Source: Paramecium sonneborni
Taxonomy: Eukaryota; Ciliophora; Oligohymenophorea; Peniculida; Parameciidae
DNA length: 64,000 nucleotides
Direction: 5' to 3'
Assembly: GCA_905182985.1 (NCBI GenBank)
Contig: CAJJDN010000076.1
Location: 407,630-471,629, forward strand
This document shows, piece by piece, positions 62,193-64,000 of this stretch (the stretch's first letter is position 1; each line of letters opens with the position of its first letter). The notes under the pieces were generated by a model. It was not told the DNA's origin and did no database searches. It was given only the letters and a program-made list of their open reading frames with translations. The translations under genes and the position numbers were made by a program.

Positions 62193-63556
62193 ATTTAAAA
62201 ATACGCTTTAACCTTATCTCAATAACAATCGATATACACATCAATTAGTCAATCAACAATAACAGAATATTAAGATTGTTATTTTAAAATTGGCTAATTT
62301 AAACTATAAAATACTGGCAATTCTTTTTCAAAGCTTATCTATGAAAATTTTAGAAATACTTATGAAAACCTTAATGATTATATGCATGGAATGGTTAGAA
62401 CCAAATACTTCTATTTATATATTAATTTGGAACAAGTAATAAGACACATCACTTTAATTATGGTATTGATGATTGTGAGTGTTCATGTTGATATTTTTAT
62501 TCATAATCATAATTTGCTAAATAAATTTTTTCAACTTACTCAATACTTCATTTATGGTGGAACTTATAATTTATTCTTATTTTTAGTCATATTAGTGGTT
62601 GACTTAAGTTATAGGCTTAGTTAATGGTCTCAGTATGACCAATCATTTATTCTCACACTTGTTTAGAAAATAGAGGGATTATAATTGGTTGTAATTAGGA
62701 GATAATTTAAAAATCATAAGCTACAACTGAGATATCATATTACAATTATTATCATCCAGTCTCTTACACAATGTCAAATCTTTATTAATTAATCTCTATG
62801 AATTGGGCAGGATTCTCTTTTCTATCATAAAGATATTTCCACTAGATTACAGGTAGTGAAATGAAAAATATCAGCATAGATCATAAATTTAGAATGTTTA
62901 TTGATTTATATTATATTTGAGCTTATTTTAATTGATTCCAGCAAAAAGATTTTTTAAACATGATAAAGTACTATTGTCTATCGATTAATAGGCAATTGAA
63001 GTTTAATTAACAATTGATTTATCAACTTTAAACTAATTAAAATATAAATTTATCAGAATATACATAGATTAAGAATCAAGGCTTGATTGGTTTTTGTAAT
63101 GCCTTAAATGCAACCAAGCCAAATTAGCTTAATAATCAAATAAAATCCACCACAAACTCATCAACTCTAAAAATAAGGTGTATACATTTGCAAAAATATC
63201 AAATGGTTTTTATGCTATTGATTTAGATTTCATTAATTTGATTATAAGAATAATTAGAGAATACATTAATGCGATTAAAAAAGTAACAAATTTGTTAGGA
63301 GGGATTATTAATTTTATGTAAATTCTTAAGCCTCAAATAAAGATTCTTAACAAATATAACAGGTTGAATTGGCTCAAAATTTATAAAGCAGGCCATTTAC
63401 AAGAATTAATTTCTGTGATTTATGCCTTTAAGCCTTGTTGTTACAAATTAAGATCAATTTACCTAGAAAAAAGTAGATATTTTTAATGAAGAGTTTCAGA
63501 TAAAATCTTATTGACTAATAAATCTTAATAAAATCCAGTTAAAAATGATATCAAAT
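62193..63556. repeat. False duplication, copy 2 (right of single N)
   Basis: Apparently identical partner of 60828-62191; beyond 63556 the sequence is unique. Confidence 0.9.
62382..63489 (+). CDS. Hypothetical protein, copy 2 (probably same gene)
   Basis: Same sequence as 61017-62124, inside the duplicated segment; probably one locus counted twice. It has two hydrophobic stretches at the start, and the long C-terminal frame ends at TGA 63487. Confidence 0.4.
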
Positions 63557-63699
63557 ATTAATTATATAATTTAAAAGAGAGTCGTTTATATTTATAAATT
63601 TTCATTCACAAGTTTTCTATGTCTTTCGCTATCTATGAATTTTTTAAATTTTTAATAATAAGGATAGCCTCTTTCCTAAAGATCAAGATAGAATTATTC

Positions 63700-63960
63700 T
63701 TTCTATAGTTTGTTTTGAAAATAAACTCTTGATCTGTTAATAAAAATTAGATGGACATCCTGATTGCAAACCATCTTGTTATTAACAAAGAAGAATATTT
63801 TCCTATTTCTAGTTATGGAGATAAAATTATATAATTTTGGAATAAGGATGAATTATGGAACGATGTTAAAAATAAGTGCTCATTTAACCACAATTAAAAG
63901 CATAAGTTTTAATGATATTGATGATTTCATGTTCATGCGATAATACTTCAAATAATTTTA
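63700..63960 (+). pseudogene. WD40 remnant
   Basis: LDGHPDCKPSCYQ, in the style of the common LDGHSDxVxSV blade start, is followed in another frame by ISSYGDKIIQFWNKDELW, a WD-type blade end. No intron explains the shift and no start is near. It looks like a small leftover of a WD40 gene running toward or past the window edge. Confidence 0.4.
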
Positions 63961-64000
63961 TTATAATCAGAAATAAAGTACATTTTAAAAATTCATTTAT

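Overview
The window looks like somatic (macronuclear) DNA of a Paramecium-type ciliate. Three things show this. Long reading frames open only if TAA and TAG are read as glutamine and TGA is the sole stop. Genes carry many tiny GT...AG introns of about 20-35 bp, and removing them restores exact multiples of three. The DNA is very AT-rich, with short intergenic gaps. I saw no operons, insertion sequences or CRISPR arrays. Gene spans below include introns.

Layout. 0.2-15 kb: a large TPR protein, a myristoylated calcium-dependent protein kinase, a long coiled-coil protein divergent from a zinc-finger/RING protein, then WD-repeat and coiled-coil genes. 15-28 kb is a signalling, ciliary and replication block: three PP2C phosphatases, a SAM-FHA-FHA-RING protein, the BBSome subunit BBS9, a MAP2K-like kinase, a broken GSK3-like kinase and the replication licensing factor CDT1. 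29-37 kb: a small RING protein, a YTH-domain (m6A reader-type) protein with a Q/N/Y-rich tail, an unusual alpha-tubulin-like protein with a UBR-box-like zinc domain at its C terminus, and a TPR protein with one intron in each repeat. 37-40 kb: two divergent genes of higher GC. 40-57 kb is a family cluster in which MORN-like repeat genes alternate with WD40 genes and WD40 pseudogenes. 59-60.5 kb: a hypothetical gene and a GC-rich structured RNA candidate. 60.8-64 kb: a duplicated hypothetical region and a WD40 relic.

Assembly caveat. At each of the three runs of N (8529, 30136-30284, 62192) the sequence before the N repeats after it for 1.0-1.4 kb. These look like unmerged overlapping contig ends, so genes listed twice there are probably single genes.

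Most noteworthy: the tubulin/UBR-like fusion (33579-35216), the structured RNA candidate (60297-60484), and repeat proteins whose introns recur at the same point of each repeat.
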